A stretch of DNA of 64,000 nucleotides from Halanaerobium sp. (GTDB taxonomy: Bacteria; Bacillota; Halanaerobiia; Halanaerobiales; Halanaerobiaceae): positions 1-64,000 of the forward strand of contig JAGYNO010000004.1 of assembly GCA_018399955.1 (NCBI GenBank), written 5' to 3'. Position numbers and translations under genes: made by a program. Below the pieces are notes generated by a model that saw only the letters and a program-made list of their open reading frames with translations, was not told the origin of the DNA and searched no databases. Shown piece after piece: positions 59,114 through 64,000 of the stretch (position 1 is its first letter; each line of letters opens with the position of its first letter).

Positions 59114-59905
59114 TTATTTTTCTCCTTCTTTAATAAAAGAAGCTATTCCCATTTCTCCAAATTCAACTCTACCCTCTGCTCCTCCATCCAGTGCCCCAAT
59201 CTCTATATGGAGTAGAGCAATTCCACATTCTAATCTTTTATATGCAGAAGATTTACCTTTACAATCTACTACAATGCGGTTATCACCATAAAAGAACTGC
59301 CATGGTTGTCTGTTCAGTCTAGAAGGTGCCGAGCTTGCTGTTTTAATAGCATTTTTAACCCAGCCAGGCCAGTCTTTATTATATCCATCCGGACATAGCT
59401 CATCTAGAGATTTGCGGTCACGATGAGGAAAGAGTTTTGAAATAAAATGTCGTGTTATATTATAACTTTCCGATGAATAACCTAAAGGAGTTACTGCCGC
59501 TAATCTTTCTCCTGCTTCCATCTCAATATTAACATTAGTTTTGCTGGGTTCAAAACGAGCACCAATCCAACAAGTACCAAGACCATGAGCAGTTGCTTCT
59601 AAAACTGCAGCTTCACCAATATAACCAGCTTTAGTCCAATGGTGTTCACCAGTGCTTTTAATAATTATTACCATAAATGCTGGTGAATCAGTAAAATTAC
59701 CATATTTGCCATTAAGAGCAGGAAGAATTTCTGTAATTGAATTCTTATAGATTTTTAAACGAACCTCATCATAAACTTCATTTAAATCTTTAATGTTTTT
59801 TTCCAGTGCTTTTAAAGTAAATGGCTTGATTTCTCTACTCATATATTTCTGTTGAGAATAACGAGTCTGAACTGATTCATACCATTTTTTAATAGGAATT
59901 TTCAT
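59114..59905 (-). CDS. Nitroreductase family protein
   Basis: 263 aa; VQTRYSQQKY, AVLEATAHGLGTCWIGARF, SSAPSRLNRQPWQF. Confidence 0.88.
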   Translation of the reverse strand: MKIPIKKWYESVQTRYSQQKYMSREIKPFTLKALEKNIKDLNEVYDEVRLKIYKNSITEILPALNGKYGNFTDSPAFMVIIIKSTGEHHWTKAGYIGEAAVLEATAHGLGTCWIGARFEPSKTNVNIEMEAGERLAAVTPLGYSSESYNITRHFISKLFPHRDRKSLDELCPDGYNKDWPGWVKNAIKTASSAPSRLNRQPWQFFYGDNRIVVDCKGKSSAYKRLECGIALLHIEIGALDGGAEGRVEFGEMGIASFIKEGEK

Positions 59906-59979
59906 AAGGATCCGCTCCTTTCTTAAAGAAGTCTCTCTTATTTATTTTTTTTAACTTAAAACCTTTATTAACATAAATA

Positions 59980-61320
59980 TTAAATATTTATAGCTGCTTT
60001 TATCTCTTCTAACTTCTCATCCAGCATTTTTTTGTCAGCTGCTTCTACAACAAGTCTTAAATATGGTTCAGTATTTGATGGTCTAACATTAAACCACCAA
60101 TCTTTGTATTCTAATCTGTACCCATCAAAATCATAAAATTCATCTGGTTCTTCTTTCTCAAAATAATAATCTTTTAAATTTTCCATTACTTCTTTTTTAT
60201 TTTCTATTTTAAAATTAACTTCTCCAGAACTTGCATATTTATCTAATTCAGAGATTAATTTAGAAATCGTTTTGCCTTCCTTTTTTATCCGTGCCGCTAC
60301 ATTAAGCACAATCAGAGCTGTTAATACACCAGAATCACAATAAAAGAAATCTTTATAGTAATAATGTCCTGCAAGTTCACCACCACAAATTCCATCTATC
60401 TCACGCAGTTTTAATTTTGCATATGCATGTCCTACTTTCCAAAGATAATGTTTACCACCCAATTTTTTAATATGTTCAGTTACAGACCACGATGTACGAA
60501 TATCACAAAGAATATTTTTACCTCTATCCTGATTGATATAATATTCAGCTAAAAGTGCTATAATTAAATCAGGAGCAATAAACTTACCTTTCTCATCTAA
60601 AAACATTACTCTATCTCCATCTCCATCAAAGATCAAACCAATATCTGAATTGTTTTCGAGCAGAAGTTTCTTTAAATCTTCCCTGTTTTCTGCAGTAAGT
60701 GGATTTGCTTCATGGTTAGGAAAAGTCCCATCAAGTTCATTATATATATAATGGGGACTATCACCAAATATTTGCTTAGAAATAATTGCTGTCATGCCAT
60801 TTGAAATATCTACAGCAATATCTAAATTAGATAAATCAGGAAGATAAGTTTTTTGAAATTCTATATATTCATCTTTAATGTCATGCTCTAATATACTTCC
60901 TTTTTTCTTCGGACTTACTGGATTAATTCCTCTACTTTTTATCATTTCTTCAAGTTCTTTTAGACCTGAGTCATATCCTACCGGCAGAGCATTTTCTCTT
61001 GAAACTTTAAGCCCATTATACTCTGGTGGATTATGTGAAGCTGTTATCATAACTGAAGCATTATATCCATATTTAGCTGTACCATAATAAACCATAGGTG
61101 TTGTTGCATAGCCAATTTTGTAAACATCAGCACCTCTATCAGTAATACCTTCTGCTAAAGCTTCAAAAACTTCTGGAGTAGATTCTCTATCATCATAGCC
61201 CACTAGAACTTTTTCTGCTTCCAGTAGTTCAGGTAGAAAATATCCTATTTTATATACATCATCTTTATTGAAATCTTTATTATAAACTCCTCTAATATCA
61301 TAAGCCTTAAAAGCTTCCAA
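59980..61320 (-). CDS. manB: Phosphomannomutase/phosphoglucomutase
   Basis: 446 aa; FKAYDIRGVYNKDF, VMITASHNPPEYNGLK, FDGDGDRVMFLDE, RPSNTEPYLRL. Confidence 0.95.
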   Translation of the reverse strand: MEAFKAYDIRGVYNKDFNKDDVYKIGYFLPELLEAEKVLVGYDDRESTPEVFEALAEGITDRGADVYKIGYATTPMVYYGTAKYGYNASVMITASHNPPEYNGLKVSRENALPVGYDSGLKELEEMIKSRGINPVSPKKKGSILEHDIKDEYIEFQKTYLPDLSNLDIAVDISNGMTAIISKQIFGDSPHYIYNELDGTFPNHEANPLTAENREDLKKLLLENNSDIGLIFDGDGDRVMFLDEKGKFIAPDLIIALLAEYYINQDRGKNILCDIRTSWSVTEHIKKLGGKHYLWKVGHAYAKLKLREIDGICGGELAGHYYYKDFFYCDSGVLTALIVLNVAARIKKEGKTISKLISELDKYASSGEVNFKIENKKEVMENLKDYYFEKEEPDEFYDFDGYRLEYKDWWFNVRPSNTEPYLRLVVEAADKKMLDEKLEEIKAAINI

Positions 61321-61481
61321 ATTAACGCCTCCCCAAAAGATTTATACTATAATTTTTTATTATATTTAAATTTAATTTAATAGTAGTTTTATCATAATTT
61401 AGAATTCTTTCTATTATATATATTCTATGTTTATGGAAATATTCCTTGTTTTATATTAAAGCTTAGATTTTTTTTAAATAT

Positions 61482-62447
61482 CTAAGCTCTAGCTTCTTTA
61501 GGCTGTTCAACTTGTTTGGAATCAATCCCTTTTCTGGACCAGTAAGTAGCAATTAATGGCCCAGAGATATTATGCCAAACACTAAAAATAGCTGCTGGTA
61601 TAGCAGCTGCAGGACTAAAATGAGCAACTGCAAGAGAAACTGCTAAACCAGAATTTTGCATTCCAATCTCTATACTCAATGCTCTCTTTTTTGCTTCTTC
61701 CAATCCAATCTTATCTCCTAAGAAATATCCTGCTGCTAGTCCCAACAAATTATGTAAAATTACAATTAAAAATATTAAAAATCCTGAACTAATGAGCTGT
61801 CCAGCATTTGCTCCTACTACTCCGCCAACAATAAAAACAATAGAAATTACAGAAACTGCAGGAAGTAATTTTGTCAATGTATTAATACTGCTTCCAAATA
61901 TAGTATTAATAATAAGACCTAATAATATAGGTGCAATTACAATTTGAACAATTGAAATAAACATTGACCAAGGATCAACTGGTATCCATCTACCTGCAAA
62001 AATCATCGTCAGAAACGGAGTTAAAATTGGAGCTAAAAATGTTGATAAAGTTGTAATAGAAACAGATAAAACAACATCACCTTTAGCTAAAAAGGTCATA
62101 ACATTTGATGCTGTACCTCCTGGACAAGTACCTACAAGTATTACTCCTGCAGCTAAAGCGGGCGGCAGCCTAAATATTACAGCTAATAAAAAAGCTAAAA
62201 AAGACATCACCGAAAATTGAAAAAATGAGCCAATAATAACGTTTTTTGGTTGTTTAAAAATATTTTTAAAGTCTTTAATCTCTAATGTCATTCCCATACC
62301 AAACATAATAATTCCTAATAAAAGTGGAATCTGCGGCAGTACCCAGGCAAAAGCCTCTACATCAAAAAATCCCCAAACCGCTGCAGCAATTGTCCATATC
62401 ACAAAATAGCTGCCAATAAATTCAACTATTCTTTCTAAAGTTTTCAT
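61482..62447 (-). CDS. Bile acid:sodium symporter family protein
   Basis: 321 aa polytopic; FGMGMTLEIKDFKNIF, VILVGTCPGGTASNVMTFLAKGDVVLSVSITT, ALSIEIGMQNSGLAVSLA. Confidence 0.93.
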   Translation of the reverse strand: MKTLERIVEFIGSYFVIWTIAAAVWGFFDVEAFAWVLPQIPLLLGIIMFGMGMTLEIKDFKNIFKQPKNVIIGSFFQFSVMSFLAFLLAVIFRLPPALAAGVILVGTCPGGTASNVMTFLAKGDVVLSVSITTLSTFLAPILTPFLTMIFAGRWIPVDPWSMFISIVQIVIAPILLGLIINTIFGSSINTLTKLLPAVSVISIVFIVGGVVGANAGQLISSGFLIFLIVILHNLLGLAAGYFLGDKIGLEEAKKRALSIEIGMQNSGLAVSLAVAHFSPAAAIPAAIFSVWHNISGPLIATYWSRKGIDSKQVEQPKEARA

Positions 62448-62515
62448 AACTATTATCCCTCTCTCTAATGTTTTGTATTATGTTAACAAGATTAAGAATA
62501 ATAGTCAATTTAGTT

Positions 62516-63487
62516 TTAATTTACATAATTTTTCTGCATAGCATAAATTTCTTCAATTATTTCTTCGCGCAGTTCAACCGGTTTTAATAGTTCAGCTTCT
62601 GCACCAAAACCCAGCATCCATTTTTTAATCTCTTCTCTACTGCATGTTCGTACAGAGAATATAATTTCATTCTCGTTTTTGATTTCTATTTCCTGATTAT
62701 CACTCCACTGATATTCCGGGACAAATCTAGCTGCTCTACCAATAAATTTAATCTTAATATCAAGTTCTTTCTGTCCCTGTTCAACTCCCCATACGTTTTT
62801 AAATTCTTCAGAAAGTGAATAATCACCAGGAATAGTATATTTTTCATCAGTCATTTTTATAGATTTAATCCTATCAACTCGAAAAGTTCTTATACCATCT
62901 CTAAGATGACAGTAGGCTGCTAAATAAGGTGCTCCATTATTGAAAAATATATTGTAAGTATCTAATTTTCTTTTAACTGTTTCATCACTGCTCATAGAAT
63001 AATAATTAATAATAACACTTAAATTATTGCTAATAGCTTCTTTTAAGATATCAAATTTCTTCTGATGTTCATCTAATTTAACAAAAGGATCAGATATTAT
63101 TTCATAATTTTTTATATAGCTGCCCATACTGTTTTTTAAAAATTCTGGTAGTGAATTATAAACTTTAGCCAGGCCTGATTCCAGTTCTTTTTTCATTGGA
63201 AAACTTCGATTTTGATATTCTTTTGCTGCCAACAAAACAGCCTCTGTTTCTTTTTGATCAAGATTTGGTGACTTAAACCTAAAATTATCTAAAATCTTAT
63301 ATTCTTTTAAGTGCTTATTATAATAAATAGGAATACCTAATTCTTCCATCATTTTTTTATCACGATGAAAAGTTCTCACAGAGATATTAAAATAATCAGC
63401 AAATTTATTTGCATCCCAGTTCCCATACGGATCATTCAAAAGCATCATGATCTTTATAATTCTAAATAAACGGTTATTATCAGGCAC
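62516..63487 (-). CDS. WYL-domain (YafY-type) transcriptional regulator
   Basis: 323 aa; N-terminal HTH (FADYFNISVRTFHRDKKMMEELGIPIYYNKHLKEY), WYL-type ligand domain. Confidence 0.9.
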   Translation of the reverse strand: MPDNNRLFRIIKIMMLLNDPYGNWDANKFADYFNISVRTFHRDKKMMEELGIPIYYNKHLKEYKILDNFRFKSPNLDQKETEAVLLAAKEYQNRSFPMKKELESGLAKVYNSLPEFLKNSMGSYIKNYEIISDPFVKLDEHQKKFDILKEAISNNLSVIINYYSMSSDETVKRKLDTYNIFFNNGAPYLAAYCHLRDGIRTFRVDRIKSIKMTDEKYTIPGDYSLSEEFKNVWGVEQGQKELDIKIKFIGRAARFVPEYQWSDNQEIEIKNENEIIFSVRTCSREEIKKWMLGFGAEAELLKPVELREEIIEEIYAMQKNYVN

Positions 63488-63731
63488 AATATCAGCTCCT
63501 TTAGCAATTTTTTCTATATATATATATTTGCTGAAAGTCCTTAAAATCCCTTTATTTCAAATGAATTTAATTTTTCTGCCTGTTTTTAATAATATTTTAA
63601 TGTAAATTTAAATTTTTTTTAATAAAGAGCTGATATTCTTTAATTGAAGAAAAAAAGATAATAAATTTTTGCTCCCTTTTTAACAGCTGCTTAATGCAGT
63701 TTTATATAAATTAATGCTTTTCTCCTTGTTT

Positions 63732-63757
63732 ACCCGCCTTTCCCGAAGGCGGGTTTT
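63732..63757 (+). terminator. Orphan + strand intrinsic terminator/attenuator
   Basis: ACCCGCCTT-TCCCG-AAGGCGGGT followed by TTT; no + strand CDS upstream. Confidence 0.65.
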
Positions 63758-64000
63758 AATTATTATTTTATATTTCCTTATTTAAACACAATATATATAT
63801 ATTTTTACCAATATTAAATCTAAATTAGATAATAATTAGATTTCGATTAGAATATTAATAAACTGCAGGAGTTATTTTTAATATCAATAACTTGTAAAAT
63901 AGATTAGTCTTTTAATTGTCAATTTTAGCAAAAAATTAAATAAGCTAAGCTTGACATAAATAAATTCATTAAGCAGAAAGGAGGGATCATCATTAAAAAA

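Noticed and set aside
63510-63526. TATATATATATA tract as a repeat element
   Set aside because: Simple AT-rich promoter-region sequence upstream of the WYL regulator; not informative.

Overview
AT-rich bacterial window in which almost every gene lies on the minus strand. The gene content looks like a diderm, halophilic anaerobic Firmicute of the Halanaerobiales type; that taxonomic guess is inference. There are two main accessory blocks. (1) About 3.6-20.4 kb: a lysine / beta-lysine fermentation operon (kdd, class-III PLP enzyme, kce, kal, kamE, kamD, P-loop kamB-like gene, CoA-transferase subunits, thiolase, crotonase, hbd, NhaC-family antiporter, M20 deacylase). It appears to be controlled by an adjacent CBS/PAS sigma-54 activator: I can read a -24/-12 promoter (17918-17933) and three related inverted-repeat candidate enhancer sites (18099-18260). 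No kamA (lysine 2,3-aminomutase) or MutS-like kamC is present. (2) About 22.4-43.6 kb: a near-complete pdu-type B12-dependent bacterial microcompartment operon (pduA,B,C,D,E,G,H,K,J, eutJ-like, pduM-like, N, split O, P, S, T, ackA, U, V, MtnK-like kinase, pduL) plus a PocR-type sensor kinase and AraC-type response regulator. Unusual points are an MtnK-like kinase, a C-terminal encapsulation-peptide-like helix on PduH, a hyperacidic PduK and an enlarged flavoprotein-like PduM. The flanks hold housekeeping and envelope genes (NAPRT, BtuR, RND efflux with two TolC-like proteins, AKR, phosphohexomutase, BASS transporter, WYL regulator). I saw no rRNA, tRNA, CRISPR array or transposase.
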